DNA of 64,000 bases from Pelodera strongyloides (Eukaryota; Nematoda; Chromadorea; Rhabditida; Rhabditidae): positions 1 to 64,000 of the forward strand of contig JAANDG010000590.1 in assembly GCA_036852015.1 (NCBI GenBank), read 5' to 3'. The notes beneath the pieces were generated by a model that was given only the letters and a program-made list of their open reading frames with translations, was not told the origin of the DNA and ran no database searches. The first letter of the stretch is position 1. Every line of letters starts with the position of its first letter. Below are positions 32,801-43,000 of the stretch, in pieces. Position numbers and translations under genes: made by a program.

Positions 32801-35436
32801 TGATGGTTTTCGATGAAACGTGGTCACGATTTGGGCAGGCCCACGAAAAAAAGTCACCAAATGGGTTCACCCATTTCCTATGTAACCGCAATCCACAGTG
32901 GACAAGTCTACCTTATAAAGTGAATAAGTGCAATAAAGTATTACCCACGGTCGCTCCGATCCAACAACGGTGCCTACTTTTCCTTCAATATAGTTTTGAT
33001 AATGGGTCATTGCATTATAGAGAGTGGCTGGAATGAATATATTAATCAAATCCCATATACATAGTGTATTGGTCAATTCCTCCTCTACTAAAATGGAACA
33101 TAAAGAACTAAAATAATAAATAAGCAGCACAAGTAAGTTAATTTGAATTGGCGTATTCTTACGTAGGAGAGCTGAAAGCCAATAAGGTCCGCCGCTACGG
33201 GTATCGATCGCCTCCCTCATGGGGACGCCATTGATGCGCGAAATGAGTGCAACATATGGCGCACATATGGCGCGCTTGTGGCGCACGATCCGCTTCACCT
33301 CCAGAAAGGGACTCATATACAAAGCACACCATTTTTCAGTCCCTTACCTGTGCTTCCCGGGTATGAGGATGCTCGAACAATCTGCTCCTTTGTTCCCTCC
33401 ATTTGTTTATCAATGTCTGGCCATACTCGGCTTGCTGGCGTAGAAACTTGATTGAAATAGCTAAAAAAAAATAACGAAATTAAAGTTTATAATTCTTGTC
33501 CACAATGTATGAAATAGTTTGGTTCACTGAAAAACCGCTATTGTGCCGCGAAATCCTGGCGCGAAAATGCTTAGACGAATTTCACAGAAATGCTACAGAA
33601 ACTGGCGAGAGTCTGTGTATGAAAGGAAAAAAACCGGGCGTTGTAATATGTTGTACGTTTTTTTCGCGCGCGCGCCATCAATTCATTTGCAGCGCGATGT
33701 TTGCGTTTCTCGTCGTCGCTGTAAAAGGGCTAATCTGCTTCAGATCTTTTCGTCGCGGGCACTCAACATTTGTTTTGGGGAGTGCAGCTTCAACTACTAT
33801 AACAACAACTAAGCAACTGGCCCCGTGGTGTAGCGGTTAGCACTCAGGACTCTGAATCCTGCGACGGGAGTTCGAATCTCCCCGGGGCCTATCGTTTTGC
33901 ATCCTGGTTCTGATAGAAAGTAAAATAAGTATAATAAAACTTACAATCCAATAACCTTTACTCGTCCAAATAGTGTATATTGTTCCCACATATCATCTGG
34001 GATTTCAAGGGGAGGTATTCCAGCCTCATGTGCCTCTGCTATTTGAAGCCATTTATCCCAGATCTATTAATAATATACAATAATTTCTTGGGTTAAATTC
34101 CACGTAACTCCTATTTTCCATCTGATTCGACGGCATGGATGTCGTGGAAAACTAACAGTATATACTAACTGTAAGATCTATTGATGTATGATCTATTGAT
34201 CTATGAATATGTCAGGCAAAAAAGAGAAAATTTTGGAGGTTTTCTTGTACCTTCTATTAAGCTAGCAATAAACGGTTTGCAAAGTCGAATTACCTCATCT
34301 TATTTTTCATATCACAGATAAACGATTCATGCAAACATCATGTCACCATTCCGCACCCCTTGCTTGTAACTTTTGTGCGAGAACAGCGCCAGAAGTGCGC
34401 CATATCCTAGCCACTCGTACGCCGACGTTCTTATGTGATTACCACTCACCTCAGGGCACGTTCCACCTAACCATTGTGCGGTTTTGCTATCGTTGAAGGT
34501 TAAAAACTCCGGTTTATAGTAGACTTCTTTATATTTTGAGATAGACGGGTCCTCAGGAATAGCCGCTGGTCTATTGCCTTTCATAGCATTTAAAGACTCT
34601 TCAATTGTTATCTGAATATTTTTCTTTACTTTTGTTTGTAAGTACATGAATTGCCAATTTATTACAGGGCGAATGTATTTTTTTTTGGTTCTCCTCGACA
34701 TAATCTGTAGAAAAACGGTTTAAAATCCCGCGCTGCCTCAGGTTGTCGAGCTCGAGAAAAAAAAATCAATATTCCGAAAATTTCTAGGGTGATTTGTGTG
34801 AGCTATGAGGACACACAAACCGAAGAGCTCTTTTATTATGTTGTGTTTACTTTCCTATAATAGAGATTTACGTACCGTTTTCTTCATGGAGGTTTTTTGT
34901 GCCACAAATTTCCCCACCATTTTGGATACGTGGCTGAAACGTTTTTATGTTTGTTTTATACGAAACATCTACCCATAAATAATCATTTTGTGCCCCAGTA
35001 CTATAGTTATGGTGCATTGGATGCTTTTCTGACCACGAGGAGGAATGGCTTCCACAGGAAAACGAAATAATTGCCGAAACACAGAAAGTTTGTCTGGTCG
35101 CGAGATCGTTTTCAACCGGAAAACCATTTGGTGACTGGCTGGTGTTCATTTGGCCACCATGTGGTGACCAAATCACGACGGTTTTCGTGAAAAATTGGTC
35201 CCGACGAAGTCAACAACCAAGAGGTCATGGGTTAGCCGACGAAAAAAAAACAAGGTAACCGTCACCAAATGGTCGCTTCTTGGACCTATGTCCCTTTTTC
35301 GACTGATTACTATTATGTACGTAAAATTAACATACTTGATTCCACGCCTGGTCCCACCATTATTGTAAACAATGTTGAATAGTAAAAATAATCCAAGCGT
35401 GGCTACCGCAACGACGAAAAACTTGTTCTTCGTCAT
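29857..35436 (-). CDS. DUF268 family type II membrane protein, copy A
   Basis: Function unknown. Exons: 35336-35436, 34876-34933, 34450-34611, 33945-34063, 33348-33460, 32945-33027, 32391-32521, 32008-32070, 30890-30990, 30311-30379, 29857-29981, consistent in phase and totalling 1125 nt (374 residues). The ATG at 35436 starts a short Lys-rich tail, then a signal-anchor (FFVVAVATLGLFLLFNIVY), predicting a secretory-pathway protein with a lumenal C-terminal domain. The domain shows the DUF268 signature: DFVVSYSSIEHSGLGRYGD, LDPFGDLREMAKMHCLL, YWNAHRLYGAIRLPWM and, at the end, QPVLVLQKA. The layout is reminiscent of a class I methyltransferase, but I see no proof of activity. An AG acceptor lies 21 nt before the ATG. 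Introns carry a tRNA-Gln gene and four TE copies. Gene B (40021-51133) is a paralogue with the same exon plan. Confidence 0.9.
30540..30711. mobile_element. TTAA foldback element (copy 1), gene A intron 9
   Basis: Near-perfect 172-bp palindrome: TTAAAGCGAAATGCTAGCCC at the left, its complement at the right, and only about 11 bp (CGTCCACGGCA) unpaired in the middle. TTAA is present at both ends. Confidence 0.9.
31289..31682. mobile_element. TTAA-bounded MITE family B, gene A intron 8
   Basis: TTAAGGGGACAGGCCCATCA at the left and TGATGGGCCTGTCCCTTTAA at the right; long inverted arms include ATTTACGATACGT. Its right TTAA is shared with the next element. Confidence 0.85.
31679..31969. mobile_element. 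TTAA-bounded MITE family C (copy 1), gene A intron 8
   Basis: TTAAAGAGATGGGTTCACTAC at the left and GTAGTGAACCCATCCCTTTAA at the right, 291 bp. It holds the empty TTAA site (31714-31717) that is occupied in copy 2 at 52715-53184. Confidence 0.9.
32680..32885. repeat. TTTGGTGAC-rich dispersed repeat, gene A intron 6
   Basis: Starts AGGAAAACTAAATAATTGCC and repeats GGTGACT/GGTGACC words. A relative lies at 35048-35285 in intron 1 of the same gene. Unclassified. Confidence 0.5.
33235..33284. repeat. 11-bp phased TGGCGC module, gene A intron 5
   Basis: TGGCGC at 33257, 33268 and 33279, exactly 11 bp apart, with TGCGCG at 33235, two periods earlier. Confidence 0.6.
33819..33890 (+). tRNA. tRNA-Gln (CTG), nested in gene A intron 4
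   Basis: Complete 72-nt cloverleaf. The acceptor stem GGCCCCG/CGGGGCC pairs fully, the anticodon arm CAGGA-CTCTGAA-TCCTG gives anticodon CTG (codon CAG), and the T arm GGGAG-TTCGAAT-CTCCC pairs fully. The internal promoter boxes are intact and a TTTT terminator follows at 33894. It is on the strand opposite to the host gene and identical to the copies at 48439 and 48606. Confidence 0.97.
35048..35285. repeat. TTTGGTGAC-rich dispersed repeat, gene A intron 1
   Basis: Begins AGGAAAACGAAATAATTGCC like the copy at 32680, and carries CCATTTGGTGAC and GGTGACCAAATC words in both orientations. Confidence 0.5.
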
Positions 35437-35526
35437 GCTTTCGGAAAATATAATTCGCTGAAATATATAAATTATGTATATATAAGGAAATACAGTAAAA
35501 TGAGTCATATAGAATGAGAGAGAAAC

Positions 35527-36300
35527 CGGTGCTACTGCCGTTGGGGGGGGGCACCAAATTTTTTTTGAAGGGGTGCTCCGATCGGACTGAAACTTCACCC
35601 AGATGGATAACAGGCCACGCCGAATCGATCTACGCCATCAGTATTATCAAATTATCGATTTATTGATTTTTTTTCAAAATTTTTTTCAGCTACAAAAAGG
35701 GTTCTGGTACCCAATTTCGCTGAACCTTCCTCCCAGGGGGGTAAGAAACTAGCGTAACTGATCTAAATAGTTAAAGCCAATGTTTTCTGTCTGTTTTCTA
35801 TTTATTGATTTTCAAGTAAAGTCTAGAGTCTAGGCTTCGGTTCATGTTCAGAGTGGTAAGGAGAGATGCATCGAGGGGCTTGTAGAGTGGAAAGGAAACG
35901 CAGTGTATGTTCATGACTGTGACCAGCCCTCAAAGTGCCAATTCTTTAAATTCTACTGATTGATTGTGGTTTACGACTAGCCGGGTGTACCCCTGAAGAC
36001 GGAAAATCAATAAATAGATGATTTGACCGAACATTTTGGCTTAGATCGATTGTTAGTAATCAGTGTGGGGCCAGTTACCACCTTGGGAAGAAGGTTCAGC
36101 GAAATTGGGTGACCAGAACCCTTTTTGGAGCTGAAAAAATTTTGAAAAAAAAAATCAATAAATCGATAATTTGTTAATACTGGTAGCGTAGATCGATTCG
36201 GCATGGCCTGTTATCCAACTGGGTGAAGTTTAAGCTCGATCGGCTAGCCCTTTACAAAAAAAAATTGGTGCCCCCCCCCCCCCCAACGGCAGTAGCACCG
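35527..36300. mobile_element. Long-TIR element with G/C homopolymer ends
   Basis: Ends CGGTGCTACTGCCGTTGGG and its complement, followed inward by G9 at the left and C14 at the right, and by arms of about 230 bp (AGCTGAAAAAATTTTGAAAA, CAATAAATCGATAATTTG). AGAAAC directly flanks both ends (35521-35526, 36301-36306), a likely target-site duplication. It lies just 5' of DUF268 gene A. Confidence 0.8.
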
Positions 36301-37827
36301 AGAAACCTACGGAGGAAACTATATAGATTTTTACAGCATAAGGACACAACAATTTATATGCAATTATGCAATACGCGGAACGGAAATGCGGATGCGTCAT
36401 AGCGCCTTATAAGGATCTCAAATTAATTGCAGTAGGAAGGCACGTTGCATTTATAGATAAGAATTATGGGATCTATAGATTAAAATTGCTCTTTGGGCAA
36501 CCCCACCCAAATCAGATGCAAACTTTACGGGCAGGTAGCGGCGTATCTATTTTCTCTACGTCTCTACTCTAGTTCTCTAACGAGTTGAGGTTGCTACGCT
36601 ATGCAGAAAACCTCAAGAAGGGAAATTTATGTGTTAACTGTCCAGCTGCTTATTAGAATCATAAATTCACTTTAAACAATGTCGTTGAAAGGTCGGGCCC
36701 ACGAGAAAATGATTGTTTTGTAACTTTTCCGTATATTCCGTGTACACTGATTAAAACTTCAAGAATACTGTTTTTAGAGACTCCGTTATTATAATTGCCG
36801 TGTCTAATAGCTAAAGTTATAATTGCACAAATTCCCATCATATGTAAACTCGTATGCATAAAGGAAAAATTATGGTAAAATCGGAAAATCGCGTTTTTCT
36901 CGTGATCCTGCCTCTTTATAGTAGCAGCCTAAAAGTAAAGTTTTTAATCAAAAATGACAGCTCCTAAAAATTCTCCATAGAGAACCGTGGTGTTGCGCAT
37001 CAACCGTTATAATTGGCGATAAATTGGCAAGTGGCTAATAACTAGTACGCGAAACCTGCGAAATTGGGTGTTGAGCTGATGTAGGAAAAAACGATCGTAC
37101 ACACTTGATAGCCATACTTGATCCATGCTGTACCTCCAAGTTATTTCTTTTGTACCCATCAAGTACGCTTGTTTCACGTGTCAAGCAACTTTTTCAAAGG
37201 AAAATGGGTTTCAAAGAAAGAAAGAAAAATCTTTTTTTTAAGCAATACAGATGGAAAGATCACTAAACAAAATTTGAAAAACGCTGTCAAAACAGAACAA
37301 GTATAAAGGAGAATGACATGTGGTTTGTGAAGCGCATGCTAGCCAGCTACAATTATTTGTATTATATAGAATAGTACACAATTTGCATATAATTCATGAG
37401 TGTTCACTTGTTCACAAACCACAGGCCATGCTTTTAAAAATGTGCAACTCAACCAAAAAAATATATTATACATACAACAAAGTTTATTCGGATATTGTTT
37501 TAAGTGATTGCTTCTGGAGTTTACGGTACTAAAAGCCTACACAAAGCTTATTGTTAGTCTATAAATAAACTAAGCACATACGGCTATAGCTCGGTCAATT
37601 TAAATTTAGGTGTCATATGCGACAGATTCTTTATTTGTTCAGCATTTTTATGTAATCAAGTGGATGAAAACGTGCAAACAGATCATGAATTATGACGTTC
37701 GATGAACAAATAATATAAGAGTATGAAAATTAATATTTAAACGAAATAACATTATTTCTATGCTTCCGAACATTATATTAGACCAACTAACCAACTAACC
37801 ACAATAACATGAAAGCAACGATATTAG
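36301..37827. other. Intergenic, no gene seen
   Basis: AT-rich. At 36683-36918 a weak inverted pair (GGGCCCACGAGAAAA and TTTTTCTCGTGATCCTGCC) looks like a decayed relative of MITE family A. Confidence 0.35.
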
Positions 37828-38020
37828 AGAGAGAGAGAGATGGAGAGAGAGAAATAGAGAGAGATGGAGGGAGAGAGGGCACAGAGATTGTGCGGCAGAG
37901 AACGAGGGAAACGTTAAAAAAAAAGTTCTTTTTTTCTTTTTACTTTAACTTGCAACATTTTGCTGTAGTAATCTCAACCAAGATATTGATGCCTGCTTGT
38001 TAGTTCGCATTATTTCCGAA
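37828..38020. repeat. GA tract plus duplicated ~190-bp segment, copy 1
   Basis: The GAGA run, then GCAGAGAACGAGGG, a poly(A/T) stretch, AACATTTTGC and CAACCAAGATAT recur in the same order at 38456-38640. Confidence 0.65.
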
Positions 38021-38204
38021 AGCGAAATACGGGCCTGTTTTTGAAACACATCGAACACACCAGCAATTCTCATGTAAACGATGTGTGCCTCACTTGTAAA
38101 ATGTTGCTACAGACGTTTCATAAGTTTCGAGAAGATTAGCATAGATACGTAAGAATTCAGTTGTCCACGATGGGTTTCAAAACGGGCCGGTATTTCACTG
38201 TTAA
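38019..38204. mobile_element. MITE, GGCCGG family
   Basis: AAAGCGAAATACGGGCC at the left (border TTAA lost) and GGGCCGGTATTTCACTGTTAA at the right. Confidence 0.7.
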
Positions 38205-38289
38205 AGCGCAATTTGCACGCTCTGATGTCTAGTGGAAACGCCCATTTTACAGCAATCTTACGTGTACAATGCTATCATCTATTTGTTTA

Positions 38290-38412
38290 GATATTAAAAA
38301 AATCGTTTACGCCTCAAGAGCGTGCACCTTTATTCAAGGGAGTTCAAAGTTTGCTTATGACATGTTCCGCAGAGGTCCTGAGCAGTAGGCGACGAGTTCC
38401 AGATGACAAATT
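38290..38412. repeat. Dispersed repeat, copy 2
   Basis: Second copy of the segment at 26600-26712 (CCTTTATTCAAGGGA, TTCCAGATGACAAATT). Confidence 0.6.
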
Positions 38413-38455
38413 ATCTAATATCTAATATAATATCTAAATGTTATCTAATATATAT

Positions 38456-38640
38456 TAGAGAGAGAGGAGAGAGAGAGAGGGTGAAAGAGATTTTGAGGCA
38501 GAAACGAGGGAACGTTAAAAAAAAAAGGTTTTTTTTTTAACTTTAACTCGTAACATTTTGCCGTAATAAATTCAACCAAGATATCGATGCCTACTTACAA
38601 TTAGTTTGCATTATTTCCTTATTGAAAGCGCAATATACAA
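38456..38640. repeat. GA tract plus duplicated ~190-bp segment, copy 2
   Basis: Direct repeat of 37828-38020 with scattered substitutions. Confidence 0.65.
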
Positions 38641-38848
38641 GTTGTCATATCTGTAGGAAATGCCCATTTTAGAGCAATCTTAGCTATCATATCAAATATC
38701 AAGTATTTAATGCATTATCTTCCTTGAGCATACAGTGATTCATGACCATGACGTCTTGTATCTTTATATATAATGCCTATTGTTACAATCTTGTAGCCGG
38801 TTGTAGCCTTGTACTGAAGTTTCATGTAGAGAAAAATAAAGAAAATAC

Positions 38849-38893
38849 CGGCCGTTTTTTGAAACGAATCGTGGACGACCGAATTCGTTAGAC
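38849..38893. mobile_element. Truncated end of a GGCCGG-family MITE
   Basis: ATACCGGCCGTTTTTTGAAAC followed by CGTGGAC, matching one terminus only; the other arm is not found. Confidence 0.55.
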
Positions 38894-39050
38894 CACTGTG
38901 CCACACAACACATGTGAGACCTGTACTTGCGGAAGAAATATTAGTACAACAACTGCATTTGCGGCAGATTCTCCGAGCGCTTTCAAGAACGTTGCCGAAA
39001 AGGTGCGGAAATTGTGCGGAACCTAGAAAAGTGTTTCCCGCACCGGATCG

Positions 39051-39155
39051 GCGCGCATTTTGTGTCCCATTTCTTTGCGGCGCGCATTTTGTGTCCCATT
39101 TCTTTGCGGCGCGCATTTTGTGTCCCATTTCTTTGCGGCGCGCATTTTGTGTCCC
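39051..39155. repeat. 29-bp tandem repeat
   Basis: Three complete and one partial unit beginning GCGCGCATTTTGTGTCCC and ending TTTCTTTGCG, nearly identical to each other. No gene overlaps it. Confidence 0.9.
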
Positions 39156-39873
39156 GAAATGCTCATCGGTTCCCAGCCAGTGTTCGCTTTTTTGCGAAGT
39201 CAAGTAACTTAATGTGAGCATAAAACAGTGTATTGTGCTTACTGTAAAATAAATGATTACTGTAACTAAAATTCACTCAAAGTTGTAAATCATAAAAAAG
39301 GTCTTTTCCGCACAGAATGACTTTTATTTAAAATCGAATGAGAGACAAGGAAAGAAAAAATATATATAAGGTACATATGATATGTGTGCACATGTACCAA
39401 AAGCATATGGTCAGCCGTCAGACTTAGGCTTCACAGAAAAAAGGTCAACACTAGAACTAGAAGTTTCGAGAAAGAAAAACTTGCTTCACGCAAGTCTCAA
39501 ATGTCCGTCAGGCATCTTACAACACTTATTTAAAAAAGGTAAAATTAGGAGCCTCAAAACCTTGAAAAGAACATAAATACGCTCAAAGAAACGCCCTAAA
39601 ACCACATTTGAGTTATATAGTCCATTAGGGCTAATCTTTAGTAGGGGTGCGGCGTCAAGATACTGCTATCTTATTTTGAGTGCGTAACCAAGTTGGGCAG
39701 AATTGTCATCAAAATCGCTTGACCGCAAGGTTTAGTCGTTTAGTCCCCATAAACGATATGATTATATGACATGACAGGCAAACAAGAAATTTAGTTATAC
39801 CATTCACATTTTCTCAATACATTTACTCAATATTGATCGCCTGTACCTATTTTAATAACTATCAGACCATAAA

Positions 39874-40007
39874 TTAAAGCCTGAGCAACACGTGGTTTCG
39901 GAACATATGCCGGACAACTGCATTCCCTGCAAATATCAGTGCCATTCTGGGCATCTCTGGCACAAAAAGGAAATTTGATTTCAAAACCACGTGTCATTCC
40001 GCTTTAA
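39874..40007. mobile_element. TTAA-bounded MITE family F, 3' of gene B
   Basis: TTAAAGCCTGAGCAACACGTGG at the left, CCACGTGTCATTCCGCTTTAA at the right, 134 bp. It ends 14 bp from the gene B stop codon, so probably lies in the 3' UTR. Confidence 0.75.
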
Positions 40008-40020
40008 TACAATTATCTGA

Positions 40021-43000
40021 TTAGACTTTCTTTAGTACCAGCACAGGTTGTGTCATGAATGAAGTACTCCAAAACGTCTCCAGACTAATTCCTTCTGCCG
40101 GGCTTTCATCCTTTTCCGATTCGAAAACGCCCAGCAGTTCGAAGCCTAAATATTAAAACTTAAAAGAAAATAACGAAAATAAGAAAATAAGTCCAGTGCG
40201 TAAACCACGGTATATGTTGAGCTACGTTGCATTTGGGGCGTAAAACTTGTTGTTTTGCAACAACGGTACAGTAGGCCGCGGCGGTTTGAATTTTCGCTGC
40301 GTACCGCGTACGATACTCAGCCAACAAAATGTGCACTTTGCGAAGCTTTTGCAAACAATCTTCATTGACGTTTGTTCGGTCAACTGCAGGTGGTTGTGTT
40401 TGATGTTTCTTTATATTTTCAGTGTTTGTGTGTAATTTTGTGTTTTCTAAACAGTTGATTTGGAGATTTACACAATTGATTGCGTATTTAGGATTGTTAT
40501 GTTGGTCTAATTTGGGATCAGTTAGTAAACTGGTCGTTCTGTGAAAGAGGTCAAGTATCATTCATTTTTAGTTATATATATTTATTCATCTTGGCCTTAT
40601 AGGCCTCTGTAATGCTCTTTGCATTCTTATGCTTAGTTGTGGCGAACGCATTCTGATGTTTCGTCTTTATATCCCTCAACCAATCTTTTACTAAATGTGT
40701 TGTTGTAGAATATCGACTACATGACTTGGAGGTTATCTAATTGTCCTGTAGCAAAAAGGAGGAAATGTTGAGGACAGGGAAACCTAAGCAGACCCCAATT
40801 TGTGTGGAATGCGAATTGGAATCTTTCGCAAGTCAAAATGGGGTAAGTTTTGATTGTGTTTTTGTGAATTAGTGACTCATTTCACCGTATGACTGTTGGT
40901 GCGATTGCCGGAGCGGAGGCTGAGACCAGTTTGTTTTGGGTTTCGTTTCGTCCGAAGCGCTGTAAATTAATAGTTTTAATTTCTGTCGTGTGTTTTAATC
41001 TTATAGTTTTTGAACGTGCGGTAATTTGCAGTTTGTATTGTTTCGGCTCGTACGGTTCAATTCTGATGTGGTTAAATGCTTGGAGACTTGGGGGAGGGTC
41101 GACAAAGCGGCCTGATGAAATAGTTTAGCTAGCGTAATTAGTCTTTCACTCTCCTCGTTTAATAGGTCTATCTTATTGCTATGTTAATAGCACTCGTAAA
41201 TCAAGTAATAACTCATACTCTTTTCACTCCTCTAGCTTAGTTTATTTATTTACTAGATACGGTATGGTAGCTAGCTATAACACGTGCGGTTTGTTTATTC
41301 TTCATTTTGACATCGGCGCAGTTGTTGTTCTGCCTTGCCTTTGGATTAAGTTAGCTGTTTATTAAAAAAGTGTTGCGTGTGCATCGTTATGCCGGGGTGC
41401 TCCACGATAATCCGACAAAACTGTTGTATGGACTGCCCCAGGGGCTATATGTTGCCTCCAAGAGGCTGTGTTATTTTGGAATATGGTGTAACACTTGCAT
41501 CATATGCGTGCTTACTTTGTTGGAGTATGGCTCCAGTTTTCCTGCCCTATGGGCGGTAGGCCTCCATGAGGCGGATCGTTTTTACTTTGTTGGAGTATGG
41601 CTCCAGTTTCCTGCCCCATGGGTGGTAGGCCTCCAGGAGGCGGATCGCTTTTCGATTATGATTATAGAGTGTCGCTCTATGTTTTACGTTACGAAACAGT
41701 TTGGCTCTGGATTTTTCCTTTTCTATATATCGGAGTACGGCTCCCTTTTATTGCCACAGTGGCTGATGTCTCCAGAATGTTCGTTTTATTGGAATAAAAC
41801 GACTCTAGAATTAAGTTTCTACTTTCTACTTCTGTGTAACAATTTGGAGTATGGCTCCCATTCATTGCTCAAGGTGCGCATGCCTCGAGGGCGCCGTTTT
41901 TATGATCGAGGGTAAAAAATTGCTTGCCTTGTATGTATTCCCAAGGGGAAAGCGCACGAAGAGTGGAATTTGGCCTATTTGCTATATTCGGTGTTCATCC
42001 GAAACAAAACGGAAGATGCCCCATATGGGTTCGCATTTAGAAGTAGTTTTTTTTATGTAAGTATTGGGTTGTTTACCTAATGAAATTGATTTGTTTCTTC
42101 CGTGTTAGTTTTTGACTCTATCAACATCATTTGTTGGTTTATTTCCAGTTCGCCCAAGGGTAGTTAGCCATATCGGTATCAGCAGGAGGCAGTCTGTAAC
42201 ATTGTTCGACTCTTTTTGTTTTCTGTGGCTGTTTTTCACATGTTGTGTTTCGGTCCGCAAGTGCTGCGCGAACCGCGAAGTTTATGTCAAAAGTCAAGAA
42301 AGTGTTACCAATTTCCACAATAGTTACATTATGACGTATGACGTCTCATATCGGTTACCGTTTGCTTGAGTATAATTTTTATATGGCACTGAGCTGTGTA
42401 TCTCGTTGTGCGAACATCCACAGTGTGGATTGGTAAAAACGCGAGTTTTGCCAAATTTTGGGTTAGATATAGTTGTACGGTTCTTGCTTTTGACTGTTCC
42501 TTAAAACAACTGTACTAAAGATATGCACTGAATCCCATGCATCAGATTGCGGTTCGGTTATCGAACGGGAGCCAACATGCACGGTCAAATAGAACGTGCA
42601 TTATCTGTCTCGGCCATTCAAAGAAAGCGCGTCTGACCATCTGACGTAAGGGTCTGTTGGAGTAATTCTTGTATAAATGGGGTGCTTTTTGTATGTAGCC
42701 TTGAACATATTATGCTTCCTTTTGGATGCTACCTAATTTTAGGCCCAACCTAACACATATTTCGGAGAACTGTGCTTGTTTATATTGTCCAAACATTCAG
42801 GTATAGAATTGTAATGGCGCATACATGATAGGTGCACTACGGAAGTGTAGCTGGACTGGATTTTCTCTTCTTATGTTGCATGGTTTCGGTTATTAGTGGT
42901 GCTTTGTCGATTGTTGTAGTTGTACATAATTTTTCACTTGCAACATCAGAATGTGGGCACCGAAAAAAGACAGTTCGGATTACCTGGCTACCTGTTTAGA

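Noticed and set aside
38914..39217. Open frames over the 29-bp repeats
   Set aside because: The repetitive peptide is a direct product of the tandem repeat and lacks splice or start context.
40160..40561. A 133-codon minus-strand frame over the first tandem element
   Set aside because: The second copy of the same DNA has a small deletion that breaks the frame and no domain is visible.
41370..41915. A 181-codon plus-strand frame
   Set aside because: It repeats with the hairpin array and has no recognised domain; kept as an alternative reading in the finding, not called as a gene.
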